A stretch of 64,000 nt of DNA, from positions 372,001 to 436,000 of the forward strand of contig JAFYHT010000071.1 in NCBI GenBank assembly GCA_017539025.1. The letters are read 5' to 3'. Positions within the stretch are counted from its first letter, which is position 1; every line of letters starts with the position of its first letter. This DNA comes from Erysipelotrichaceae bacterium. GTDB lineage: Bacteria > Bacillota_I > Bacilli_A > Erysipelotrichales > Erysipelotrichaceae. A model generated the notes under the pieces. The model searched no databases and was not told the DNA's origin. It saw nothing but the letters and a program-made list of their open reading frames with translations. Position numbers and translations under genes: made by a program. Positions 51,382 to 59,946 of the stretch are shown piece after piece.

Positions 51382-52014
51382 ATGTTCAGATTGGATCGTA
51401 ATAAAGACACGAAGAATAAAAGGATCATAAAAGCGTTTTCTGCATTTTTCATCTGCCTTTTTCTTGTTTCCTGCGGCGGATCTTCCAAGTCGGGAAATAA
51501 TGAGATCACGGAAACATTACCTCCTGAATTGGAAGGAAATTCCAACATCAAGGGACATGAATACGAAGGCTTATACTACAGACTGAGTGTTCCCGAAAAC
51601 TACTGGGTAGAGAAATATCCCTACGAAGACAAGACAAAGGCGATGGCCAGGATATATACGGTCAACGAGGAACTAAGAGAGATCGCCAAAAGTGTTGACA
51701 TGGAATTTACCCCGTCATATTACAATGTATTTCTTCTGGAAGAATCATATGAAGAAGACGGAAAAAGTGCTTTGGATATCTACGAAGAATGGGAAGCGTA
51801 TGGAGGATCTGAAGAAGTTCTCTATATACTGAATCCGCAAGGCCTAGATGTGCCGGTCTATGTCATCGCTCATGTGATGAAAGATTTTAAAACTCTGTTT
51901 GCGTATTTTGACAATCCTGATGGGAAACTCAGTTATATTTCTGCCGGCTTGTGGAATGAGGAAATGGAAGATGTGCTGACTGAAATGATCAATGGCCTGG
52001 AGTACGTGAGATAA
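51382..52014 (+). CDS. Lipoprotein, unknown function
   Basis: 210 residues. A basic start (RLDRNKDTKNKR) leads to a hydrophobic helix and lipobox LVSCGG (Cys about 31). The exported part has strand-rich segments YEGLYYRLSVPENYWVEKY and VPVYVIAHVMKDF, as in small lipoproteins of the DUF-type lipid-carrier kind; no family was recognised. Two nt after the fusion gene and the last gene before a terminator. Confidence 0.75.
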   Translation: MFRLDRNKDTKNKRIIKAFSAFFICLFLVSCGGSSKSGNNEITETLPPELEGNSNIKGHEYEGLYYRLSVPENYWVEKYPYEDKTKAMARIYTVNEELREIAKSVDMEFTPSYYNVFLLEESYEEDGKSALDIYEEWEAYGGSEEVLYILNPQGLDVPVYVIAHVMKDFKTLFAYFDNPDGKLSYISAGLWNEEMEDVLTEMINGLEYVR

Positions 52015-52046
52015 AGAACAGATGAACTGATTTTTTCAGAAAAACA

Positions 52047-52076
52047 AAACTTTGATCAAGATCAAAGTTTTTATTT
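52047..52076 (+). terminator. Terminator of the phosphatase-RpiR-EIIB/ROK operon
   Basis: AAACTTTGATC/GATCAAAGTTT 11-bp stem, short loop, followed by TTATTTT. Confidence 0.88.
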
Positions 52077-52153
52077 TCATCCCGATTTCTCATATACTTC
52101 ACTTAAAGTTCAGACAGGATGAATATGATTGAGACATACAGGAGGACAAGATT

Positions 52154-53599
52154 ATGAAAAAGTTCTTATTATTACTGTTAAGTATCACATTGTCTGTTTC
52201 CCTCAGTGCCTGTGCACAGAACACATCACAGGAGGAAGAGACAAAAACAGAAACTGTTGAAGAATTGATGGTGGATAGATCGATCCCACAGAAGGAAGAT
52301 ATCACGATCAATGAAACATATACATCAAGTGAAGATGGTGCTCATGCCATTGAGGCGGACGGCACCAACGATTCCTATTCCAATATCAAAGTCGAAAAGA
52401 CAGGAGATTCTTCCGGCGATGAAGCTGATTTCTATGGTGAGAATGCGGCGGTATTTGCGACAAATGGCGCAACATTGGATCTGAACGATATCGTCGTAGA
52501 AACAGATGGAACGCATGCCAACGGCGTCTTCTCATATGGAGAAGGGACGACCGTAAATATCTCAGATTCCGTCATTGAAACTTCGGGCAACTGTTCCGGT
52601 GGACTGATGACGACAGGTGGTGGAACGATGAATGCGTCCAATCTGAATATCCATACGACAGGAAATTCTTCCGCTGCCATCAGATCAGACAGAGGCGGAG
52701 GAACTGTGAATGTAACTGATGGATCCTATGTCACCGATGGCAAGGGATCTCCGGTCATCTACTCCACAGCCGACATCACAGTCAGTGATGCCTATCTGGA
52801 ATCGACATCTTCGCAAGGAGTCGTTGTCGAAGGCCAGAACAGTGTGACGTTAAATAACGTCGAACTTGTCGCCAACAATGTATCCAAGAATTCCGATAAG
52901 TCTGACTGGTATCAGGCAGTCATGATCTATCAGTCGATGTCCGGCGATGCGGATGAAGGACTTGCTTCATTCACGATGAACGGCGGATCGCTGTTGAATA
53001 AAAACGGCGATGTCTTCTTTGTGAATAATACCGTCGCAACGATCTCCCTTGAAGACGTCGCGATCACAAATGAGGATGCAGACGGGTATTTCTTAAGAGC
53101 GGCTGCTGCCGGATGGGGAACAACAGGTTCCAACGGCGGTCATGTCACGATGGATCTGACAAAGCAGGATGTTCAAGGCGATATGATCGTCGATGAAGTC
53201 TCTTCACTCAATCTCTATCTGAAAGATGGTTCATCCTATACAGGAGCGATCAATGAAGAAAATGAAGGCGGTCAGATCTATGTTGAGATCGAAGAAGGAT
53301 CCAAGTGGGTACTCACTGCTGATTCCTACATCACATCTTTGACCTGTACAGCTGACAGTATCGACCTCAATGGTCACAAGCTTTATGTCAATGGCGTCGA
53401 ATATACTTCGGGCAATGTTTCAACAGGTGAAGCAATCGTTGTCGAGATCAGCTCATCAGGCCATGGAGACAGACCGGAAATGCCGGGTGGTGATCATAAG
53501 CCGGGTGATGGCAATGAGCCGCCTGAGAAACCGGATGGCGATCATGAGCCACCTGAGAAACCAGATGGTGAGAGACCGGAGAAGCCGGACAAAAACTAG
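52154..53599 (+). CDS. Beta-helix surface lipoprotein with proline-rich tail
   Basis: 481 residues. Signal peptide with lipobox LSAC (Cys about 20). Residues about 50-420 consist of short Gly/Asn/Thr-rich strands with repeating hydrophobic spacing (ATLDLNDIVVETDGTHANGVFS, TVNISDSVIETSGN, ATISLEDVAITNED), the pattern of a right-handed parallel beta-helix/pectate-lyase-like fold. The last 35 residues are a Pro/Glu/Lys/Asp tail with EPPEKPDGDH repeats. No pectate-lyase active site was found, so it is probably an adhesin or glycan-binding protein. RBS AGGAGG. Confidence 0.78.
   Translation: MKKFLLLLLSITLSVSLSACAQNTSQEEETKTETVEELMVDRSIPQKEDITINETYTSSEDGAHAIEADGTNDSYSNIKVEKTGDSSGDEADFYGENAAVFATNGATLDLNDIVVETDGTHANGVFSYGEGTTVNISDSVIETSGNCSGGLMTTGGGTMNASNLNIHTTGNSSAAIRSDRGGGTVNVTDGSYVTDGKGSPVIYSTADITVSDAYLESTSSQGVVVEGQNSVTLNNVELVANNVSKNSDKSDWYQAVMIYQSMSGDADEGLASFTMNGGSLLNKNGDVFFVNNTVATISLEDVAITNEDADGYFLRAAAAGWGTTGSNGGHVTMDLTKQDVQGDMIVDEVSSLNLYLKDGSSYTGAINEENEGGQIYVEIEEGSKWVLTADSYITSLTCTADSIDLNGHKLYVNGVEYTSGNVSTGEAIVVEISSSGHGDRPEMPGGDHKPGDGNEPPEKPDGDHEPPEKPDGERPEKPDKN
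53516..53575 (+). repeat. Tandem 30-nt coding repeat
   Basis: Two adjacent copies, 53516-53545 and 53546-53575, encode EPPEKPDGDH and EPPEKPDGER; they differ at wobble and last positions. A partial third (RPEKPD) follows. Copy number could vary between strains. Confidence 0.7.
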
Positions 53600-53626
53600 A
53601 ATCTCCTTGTGAGATTCTTTTTTTGA
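53598..53626 (+). terminator. Terminator of the beta-helix lipoprotein gene
   Basis: AGAATCTC/GAGATTCT stem, CTTGT loop, seven T; its first bases overlap the stop codon. Confidence 0.88.
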
Positions 53627-53631
53627 AATCT

Positions 53632-53656
53632 TTCATGCGATAAAATGAAATCATAC
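53632..53656 (+). promoter_or_regulatory. Promoter block shared with the phosphatase gene
   Basis: CTTTCATG-CGA-TAAAAT-GAAATCATA; -10 box at 53641-53646, ATG at 53662, no Shine-Dalgarno between. The same elements occur before 48453. Confidence 0.5.
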
Positions 53657-53661
53657 GATAG

Positions 53662-55002
53662 ATGAAGAAGATCACTCTGAAAACCACAATAGGAACTTTT
53701 ACAGGCAATGAATATGAAGATGCCTGTGAGTTTTTAGCTGTTCCATACGCAAAGGCAAGACGCTTTGAATACTGTGAGCTGATCGATTCCTATGAAGGAA
53801 CGATCGATGCGACAAAGATGGGAAATTCCTGTCCGCAGTTCCGTCAATTCCATCCTCATCTGGATGTTCCCGAGCGTCTTTTTTACTATAAGGAATTTCG
53901 GGATGGGATAAAGTTCGGATACGATGAAGACTGTCTGAACCTGAATATCTATACCCCAAAAGATGCTTCAAATTGTCCGGTCGTCCTTTATTTCCATGGA
54001 GGAGGTTTCAATTCCGGGTCAAACGCTGAAGATCCATTCAAGGGTCTTGAGCTGGCAAAAAGAGGGATCATCACTGTCTTTGCCAACTACAGGGTTGGAG
54101 TATTGGGTTACTTCTGTCATGAGGAAGTGGAAAAGAAGTATCATCGAAACGGCAACTTCGGACTGGATGATCAGTTGCAGGCCATCAGATGGGTAAGGAG
54201 TCACATTGCGGATTTCGGCGGAGACAGAAACAACATCACCCTGATGGGACAAAGTGCCGGTGCCATTTCCATCCAGTATCTCTGTCTGGATCATGACAAT
54301 GAAGGATTATTCCAAAGAGCCGTCATGATGTCCGGGGGAGGGATGTTTCCGAAGGTCGCTCTTCCAAGGAAGCCTCAAGAAACATATGACTACTGGAAAC
54401 AGCTCATGGAACTTTCGGGATGCGCTACTTTCGAGGAATTCCAGAAGGCGGATCTCAAAACGATACACGATGCCTATGACGAGATCAAGAAACTGAGGAA
54501 AGATTCTCTTTACAATATGATGCCGGTCGTCGATGGATATCTATTGAAAGATGATGTCGATAAACTGTTCAAGGATCCGTTGAGATTGAATTATATGATC
54601 GGGTATACGAACAACGACATGTATGCGCCGCTCATGGCATATATCGGAAACAGGTTCGCCAGACAGAATGGCGCATATGTCTACTTCTTTGACATCGATG
54701 CCCCGGGTGATGACAACGGCGCCTTCCATTCCAGCGATCTGAGATACATGTTTGGTACACTGGGCAGTTCCTGGCGTCCGTACAGGGAAAGAGATTACGA
54801 AGTATCCGGGCAGTTGATGGACTATCTTTCAGACTTTGTCAGATATAACGATCCAAACGGAAACGGTCTTCCTGAATGGAAGAAGACTGACAGAAAGGAA
54901 CATCGGGTGCTGTGTTTCGATCTGAAGGATACAAAGATGAAAAGGCCGTCTTATTTGAAACTCTTAAAGAATATGTTGACAAAAGGAGATCCCAAGGCAT
55001 GA
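53662..55002 (+). CDS. Carboxylesterase type B family protein
   Basis: 446 residues of the type B carboxylesterase (alpha/beta hydrolase) family: EDCLNLNIYTP, VVLYFHGGGFNSGS (oxyanion hole), NFGLDDQLQAIRWVRSHIADFGGD, and the nucleophile elbow GQSAGAISIQYL. No signal peptide. Probably removes acyl groups from sugar or aromatic esters. Its stop overlaps the GH31 start by 4 nt (ATGA), and a sugar transporter follows, so it likely deacylates a carbohydrate or glycoside before hydrolysis. The final part is shorter than in long family members. Confidence 0.88.
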   Translation: MKKITLKTTIGTFTGNEYEDACEFLAVPYAKARRFEYCELIDSYEGTIDATKMGNSCPQFRQFHPHLDVPERLFYYKEFRDGIKFGYDEDCLNLNIYTPKDASNCPVVLYFHGGGFNSGSNAEDPFKGLELAKRGIITVFANYRVGVLGYFCHEEVEKKYHRNGNFGLDDQLQAIRWVRSHIADFGGDRNNITLMGQSAGAISIQYLCLDHDNEGLFQRAVMMSGGGMFPKVALPRKPQETYDYWKQLMELSGCATFEEFQKADLKTIHDAYDEIKKLRKDSLYNMMPVVDGYLLKDDVDKLFKDPLRLNYMIGYTNNDMYAPLMAYIGNRFARQNGAYVYFFDIDAPGDDNGAFHSSDLRYMFGTLGSSWRPYRERDYEVSGQLMDYLSDFVRYNDPNGNGLPEWKKTDRKEHRVLCFDLKDTKMKRPSYLKLLKNMLTKGDPKA

Positions 55003-56999
55003 AGTTCTCACATCAGTTCAGATTATATGATGCCAATGAAAATTCCAGGATATACCAATGCGATGATGTGACGATGCGCATCGATTTCATCAGGGATATG
55101 CTTCGGGTCTCTTTATTGAAAAACAATGATCTTCTGCCGACCTTCAGTATCGATCCCGATCGCAAGAACGAAACAAGAGACAAGCTTTCCCTGGATGGTT
55201 TTGAACTGTGTTCACCGATCGTTCATGAAGATGAAGACAGCGTTTCTTTCAGACACTCCGATCATGATTTTCATATCGATAAGTTGAATTTCCGTATCAC
55301 GATCTCTAATGATAACGGGGTCCTTTATCAGGATCGCAATTCTCTGGCTTACAACTTTGATGGAGAACTGGGAGATGGTTTCATCCATTACACAAGAAGG
55401 CAGGAAGACCAGTATATCTATGGACTGGGAGACAAGGCAGGGAATGTCAACAAGAACCACCAACATTTCAAGCTGGATACCAATGATTCCATGGGATTTA
55501 AGGCGGAATACTCCGATCCGTTGTATAAGTATCTTCCTTTCTATATCTGTGAAAACAAGGCAGGTTCTTACGGGATCTATTACGATACCTATTGTAAGGG
55601 AGAAGTGGATTTCGGAAAGGAACATGACAACTACTACGAGCCGTTCAACTCCATCAGATTTGAAGAAGAAAACATGGTCTTCTATCTGATCTTTGGAAGT
55701 GTCTCTGAGATCGTCAGCAGATTCATCCATATGACAGGCGGTATCTGTGAAGTGCCGGAGTGGGCATTCAGATACTGCGGTTCCACGATGGAATATACGG
55801 ACGCCGATGATGCGGACATGCGTCTGAGATCATTCATCGATAACTTAGAAAGATATGGGATCAGGGCAGGCGGATTCTATCTGTCCAGCGGCTATACTCA
55901 GATCGGTGACAGACGATATGTCTTCCACTGGAATACAGATAAGATCAGGGATCCGAAAGGTTTGTCCGACCATTTCAAAGGCAAGGGACTAAGGATCATC
56001 CCTAATGTCAAACCGGCCTTCCTGGATGATCATCCGATGTATGAATATATCGCAGAAAACGGATGGTTCCTTCATTATCCGGATGGGACTCCCGCTAAAT
56101 TCCCGTTCTGGGGAGGGAATGCCAGCTACCTGGATTTCACCAATCCGGGTGCCTATGAATTCTGGAAGAAATGCGTGAAGGAAGTATTGGTTGATCAGGG
56201 CTATGAAGATATCTGGAACGACAACAACGAATACGATGTCCATGACAAAGAAGTCTATGCCCATGGTTTTGGAAGAGAAGTTCCCGCAAGATTGATCAGA
56301 CCTTTGTTTTCTTACCTGATGGCCAAGGCAAGCAGGGAAGCTTCCATGGAAGTGAGTTCAAAACCATTCAATGTGAGCCGCTGCGCCATTGCCGGAACTC
56401 AGAAGATCGCGACGACGTGGACTGGCGACAATTATACAGATTTTAAGGATCTCAGATACAACCACTATCAGGCGATGACGATGTCATTATCCGGTTTTGC
56501 TTTCTTTGGACCGGATATCGGCGGTTTTGCAGGGCCAAAGCCTGGAAAAGAACTCTTCATCCGCTGGCTGCAGTACGGAGTATTCCTTCCGAGGTTCGTG
56601 CTACATTCCTGGAAGCCGGATGAAGATTCCACGATGCCATGGCTCTATCCGGATCTGATGGATATCGTAAAGAAGATCTTCGATCTCAGGGAAAAGATGG
56701 TCCCATACCTTTACGATCAGATGAACAGATGCATCAGAAGCGATATGCCTTTGATCAGACCTGTATTCTTGAAAGATGAAGATTACGACAGGGAATCGGA
56801 CAACTTCATGTGCGGCGATAGGATACTGGTATGTCCGGTATTTGATGAGGATGCAGATGAAATCAGTGTCACTTTACCGAAAAGTAAATACGGCTATAGA
56901 TTAAGAGGAGAAGGCGAACTGTTTAATGGAGGAACTTCACTGAAAGTGAAATGCAGCATCGAAGATCTGCCTGTATGGTTCATTGAAGAGATAGAATAG
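54999..56999 (+). CDS. Glycoside hydrolase family 31 (alpha-glucosidase/xylosidase type)
   Basis: 666 residues. Residues about 130-200 hold the galactose mutarotase-like N-terminal part (QYIYGLGDKAGNVNKNHQ). The catalytic barrel has the nucleophile in YEDIWNDNNEYDV (Asp408) and the acid/base in TTWTGDNYTD (Asp477). FFGPDIGGFAG and RFVLHSW are GH31 blocks. Cytoplasmic by the lack of a signal. Start at 54999 follows AAGGAGAT; the open frame extends upstream inside the esterase only as shadow. Cleaves alpha-linked glycosides brought in by the next gene's product. Confidence 0.92.
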   Translation: MKFSHQFRLYDANENSRIYQCDDVTMRIDFIRDMLRVSLLKNNDLLPTFSIDPDRKNETRDKLSLDGFELCSPIVHEDEDSVSFRHSDHDFHIDKLNFRITISNDNGVLYQDRNSLAYNFDGELGDGFIHYTRRQEDQYIYGLGDKAGNVNKNHQHFKLDTNDSMGFKAEYSDPLYKYLPFYICENKAGSYGIYYDTYCKGEVDFGKEHDNYYEPFNSIRFEEENMVFYLIFGSVSEIVSRFIHMTGGICEVPEWAFRYCGSTMEYTDADDADMRLRSFIDNLERYGIRAGGFYLSSGYTQIGDRRYVFHWNTDKIRDPKGLSDHFKGKGLRIIPNVKPAFLDDHPMYEYIAENGWFLHYPDGTPAKFPFWGGNASYLDFTNPGAYEFWKKCVKEVLVDQGYEDIWNDNNEYDVHDKEVYAHGFGREVPARLIRPLFSYLMAKASREASMEVSSKPFNVSRCAIAGTQKIATTWTGDNYTDFKDLRYNHYQAMTMSLSGFAFFGPDIGGFAGPKPGKELFIRWLQYGVFLPRFVLHSWKPDEDSTMPWLYPDLMDIVKKIFDLREKMVPYLYDQMNRCIRSDMPLIRPVFLKDEDYDRESDNFMCGDRILVCPVFDEDADEISVTLPKSKYGYRLRGEGELFNGGTSLKVKCSIEDLPVWFIEEIE

Positions 57000-57018
57000 A
57001 TTTGTGAGGGGATAAAAC

Positions 57019-58419
57019 ATGAAAGATGAAAAGAAGAATTCACTGAAACTGAAACACAAGATCGGATATGGATTGGGAGACTTCGGTGGAGTCATGACTT
57101 TCGCTCTGATGAGCTCGACCTTTTCCATGTACTGTACGGATGCCCTGGGGATCAATCCGACCACGATCGCCGCAATGTTGCTGGTATGGAACATATGGGA
57201 TTTCATCAATGACCCTATCATGGGTGCCTATATCGATAAGGCCTTTGCGAGAAGCTCCGATCCAAGAGGAAAGTTCCGTCCATGGATCCTGAGATCCACA
57301 CCGTTATTGGCCATCACATTCATTGCGTTATGGTCTGTACCTAACTTGGTGGAAGGTCTCACGAGGCTCTGTGTCCTTTTTGTATTAAAGATCTTATATG
57401 AAGGTTCCTATACGATGTTCAATATCCCGATGGGATCTTTATTATCCGCAATGGCAGACAACGATGAAGAAAGAGCTTCTCTTTCTTCTGCCAGAGGTAT
57501 CGGTTCTGCTGCCGCTACTCTGGTCGCTTTGTTTATCATGCCGATGTTTTTAAAGAAGTATGGTGAAAGCAATCCGACAGGATATGCGATCGGCGCAGCA
57601 GTCTGTGCTCTGATCGGTTTTGTGACATGTCTTGGTCACTATTTCTTTACAGAGGAAAGAAATAATACGGGAACAAGTGCACAGGACGCAGATGATATCA
57701 AGGTAAGAGATATCCTGGATGTCATAAAGACCAACCGTCCTTTCGTGGCACTGTGCGTTCATGGCGTTTTCATCAACATGATGCAATATGTCGGAAACAC
57801 CTTGAGTAACTATATGTATGCGGATGTCCTGGGTGATATTTCCATTGCCGGATATGGCACGCTGTTTTCTGCACCATCGATGCTCATCATCTTCATCGCC
57901 GGACCGATGATCGCCAAAAGGATAGGACTGGAAAAGCTGATCCGCTATGGCTTACTGATCAGCTGTGTGATGTATGTGGGACTTTTTGTCGGACTGATGT
58001 TGTTTGACATGAATCCATGGGTCTATGCGATCTTAAGCAATACGGCGATGGGCTTTGCCTATATCTCCATTTATATGCAATGGGGACTGGTAGGAGAGGC
58101 GATCGACTACAATGAGATGATTACCGGAAAAAGGACGGAAGGATCGATCTACGGTACGTTCAATCTTTCCAGAAGAGTCGGTCAGACGATCGGAAATTCT
58201 GCTGCGATGTTACTGCTGGGAATGGTTGGATATAACGGCACTCTGGCTGTGCAATCATCTTCAACACTCAATGGCATCAAGGGACTTTGCGTCCTGCTTC
58301 CGGGTATCCTGATCCTTGGATCATGGGCAGCATTCAAGTTCCTTTGGAACATGGATGATGACATGCGTACAAGGGTAGATGAATTTAAAGCATCAAAGAA
58401 AAAAACAGCATCTGAGTGA
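57019..58419 (+). CDS. GPH-family glycoside:cation symporter (MFS)
   Basis: 466 residues, about twelve hydrophobic helices. GYGLGDFGGVMTFALMSS, DAYIDKAFARSSDPRGKFRPWIL (short: RSSDPRGKFRPW) and EAIDYNEMITGKRTEGSIY are signature blocks of the glycoside-pentoside-hexuronide:cation symporters (MelB, XylP, YicJ). It follows the GH31 gene by 19 nt, and the YicJ-YicI pair is a known GPH/GH31 partnership. Imports an alpha-glycoside such as isoprimeverose or an oligosaccharide; exact sugar inferred only. Confidence 0.92.
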   Translation: MKDEKKNSLKLKHKIGYGLGDFGGVMTFALMSSTFSMYCTDALGINPTTIAAMLLVWNIWDFINDPIMGAYIDKAFARSSDPRGKFRPWILRSTPLLAITFIALWSVPNLVEGLTRLCVLFVLKILYEGSYTMFNIPMGSLLSAMADNDEERASLSSARGIGSAAATLVALFIMPMFLKKYGESNPTGYAIGAAVCALIGFVTCLGHYFFTEERNNTGTSAQDADDIKVRDILDVIKTNRPFVALCVHGVFINMMQYVGNTLSNYMYADVLGDISIAGYGTLFSAPSMLIIFIAGPMIAKRIGLEKLIRYGLLISCVMYVGLFVGLMLFDMNPWVYAILSNTAMGFAYISIYMQWGLVGEAIDYNEMITGKRTEGSIYGTFNLSRRVGQTIGNSAAMLLLGMVGYNGTLAVQSSSTLNGIKGLCVLLPGILILGSWAAFKFLWNMDDDMRTRVDEFKASKKKTASE

Positions 58420-58432
58420 TCAGAATATCGAT

Positions 58433-58464
58433 GACCGATCGGCTTGTGTCGGTCGGTTTTCTTT
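58433..58464 (+). terminator. Terminator of the esterase-GH31-GPH operon
   Basis: CCGATCG pairs with CGGTCGG (one T-G wobble), flanked by A-T, followed by TTTTCTTT. Confidence 0.8.
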
Positions 58465-58503
58465 ATGGTCTGATCAGGAAAATATTGGATATGTTTAGTA
58501 TTT

Positions 58504-58521
58504 TGTCGATTATACTCGACA
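58504..58521. promoter_or_regulatory. Palindromic operator copy 1 before the DUF4143 ATPase
   Basis: TGTCGATTATACTCGACA, an 18-bp palindrome with one off base, 33 bp (three helical turns) from copy 2. Confidence 0.7.
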
Positions 58522-58536
58522 GAAAAGCATATTATT

Positions 58537-58554
58537 TGTCGACTATACTCGACA
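58537..58554. promoter_or_regulatory. Palindromic operator copy 2 before the DUF4143 ATPase
   Basis: TGTCGACTATACTCGACA. Its right arm TCGACA (58549-58554) also serves as the -35 of the gene's promoter, so a bound protein would block RNA polymerase. Confidence 0.7.
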
Positions 58555-58578
58555 AAAAAACAGGATTAGAATTATAAT
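58549..58578 (+). promoter_or_regulatory. Promoter of the DUF4143 ATPase gene
   Basis: TCGACA, 18 bp, TATAAT (58573-58578). The start codon at 58601 follows AGAGG; an ATG at 58577 lies inside the -10 and cannot be used from this promoter. Confidence 0.65.
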
Positions 58579-58600
58579 GATAGTGGAAGAGGAACTTTTT

Positions 58601-59860
58601 ATGAACCATGAAGTGATTAAAACGGTCATATTTGATCAACACGAATTGATCAGATCTATTGATCTTGTGAAGAGAGATTATTCTTTTGAATATTCGCTTA
58701 ATTATGTTCTGGTCGGATTGAGGAGAGCAGGAAAGACGATGCTGCTGTATTCTGTCGTTAAAGATCTGATCAGCAAAGGGGTCGACTGGAATCAGATCAT
58801 CTATATCAATTTTGAAGATGAAAGACTGACTGAATTTAATCTGTCTGATTTCAACGATATCGTTCTTGTGAAAAATGAGCTGACCGATAAAAAAGGATAT
58901 TATTTTTTCGATGAAATACAGAATATCGATGGGTGGGAAAAATTCGCCAGAAGGATCGCTGACCAGAAAGAATTCGTTTACATCACCGGCAGTAACGCCA
59001 AGATGTTAAGCAAGGAGATAAGTGCAACTTTAGGCGGAAGATATATACCTGAGTACATCAGTACTTTCTCATTTCCGGAATTCCTGGATGGGAAAGGAAT
59101 GGCTTATGATGAAGCAGCTTTATCAGCCACTTCTTCAAAAGGAAAGATCATAAGATCTTTTGATGATTATTATACGTATGGTGGTTTTCCCGAAACATTG
59201 AACATTCAATCAAAAAGGAGCTATGTCTCCAATGTGTATCAGAAGAACATCCTTTCTGATGTGATGAACAGGAATGACATCAGGAACGAAAATGCCATGA
59301 GGCTGATCGTTAAAAAGATCGCTGAAACTGTAAAAAACGAGGTCTCTTATTCCAAGCTGCATAATATCGTCAGAAGTGTCGGAACCTCGATCAGTAAGGA
59401 TTCTCTGATCGATTACATTGCATATATGAAAGATGCATATCTGATTTTTGATATCAGGAATTATTTCGCGTCATTCGTGGAGAAAGAAAGCAATCCAAAG
59501 TACTATTTCAGCGATAATGGTTTACTGAATCTTTTTCTGATCGATGAAAACAGTTCACTATTGGAAAACCAGGTAGCCTTATATCTGCATAACAGGTATC
59601 CAGATGATCTGTTTTATCTGAAATCAAATGAAACAAAAGTAGATATCGATTTCTATATTACAGAGACGAATACGGCTGTACAGGTGGCTTATTCAATAGA
59701 AGGAGAGGCTCGTACAAGAGAAGTTGCCAATCTGCTGAAGTTCGCCAAGACAAAGCCCGACTGCAGGATGGTGATCGTAACTTATAATGAAGAAGAAACG
59801 ATAGAAGCAGAAGGCTTTACGATAGAGGTGATACCGGCATACAAATTCATCCTCGGATAG
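58601..59860 (+). CDS. AAA ATPase with DUF4143 domain
   Basis: 419 residues. N-terminal AAA_14 ATPase (about 30-170): Walker A VGLRRAGKTMLLYS, Walker B YYFFDEIQNIDGW, and ITGSNAKMLSKEISATLGGR. The C-terminal DUF4143 part (about 200-390) includes a restriction-endonuclease-like stretch KVDIDFYITETNTAVQVAYS. Family members are common in gut bacteria; their function is unknown, with possible roles in DNA binding or regulation. Flanked by its own twin operators and promoter. Confidence 0.9.
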   Translation: MNHEVIKTVIFDQHELIRSIDLVKRDYSFEYSLNYVLVGLRRAGKTMLLYSVVKDLISKGVDWNQIIYINFEDERLTEFNLSDFNDIVLVKNELTDKKGYYFFDEIQNIDGWEKFARRIADQKEFVYITGSNAKMLSKEISATLGGRYIPEYISTFSFPEFLDGKGMAYDEAALSATSSKGKIIRSFDDYYTYGGFPETLNIQSKRSYVSNVYQKNILSDVMNRNDIRNENAMRLIVKKIAETVKNEVSYSKLHNIVRSVGTSISKDSLIDYIAYMKDAYLIFDIRNYFASFVEKESNPKYYFSDNGLLNLFLIDENSSLLENQVALYLHNRYPDDLFYLKSNETKVDIDFYITETNTAVQVAYSIEGEARTREVANLLKFAKTKPDCRMVIVTYNEEETIEAEGFTIEVIPAYKFILG

Positions 59861-59909
59861 ATAAGAAAGAAGCTGTTTTATTTCTTTATTAATTCGTTCT
59901 ATTGTCACG

Positions 59910-59938
59910 TTGCGTTGGATATCATGATGTGTTTAAAT
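59910..59938 (+). promoter_or_regulatory. Promoter of the CPBP gene, leaderless type
   Basis: TTGCGT (59910-59915), 17 bp, TTAAAT (59933-59938); the ATG is 8 nt further on and no RBS exists. Confidence 0.5.
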
Positions 59939-59946
59939 TAACTTGT

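Noticed and set aside
53516..53595. Direct repeats suggesting a CRISPR-like array
   Set aside because: The repeats are in frame, adjacent without spacers and encode a Pro-rich tail.
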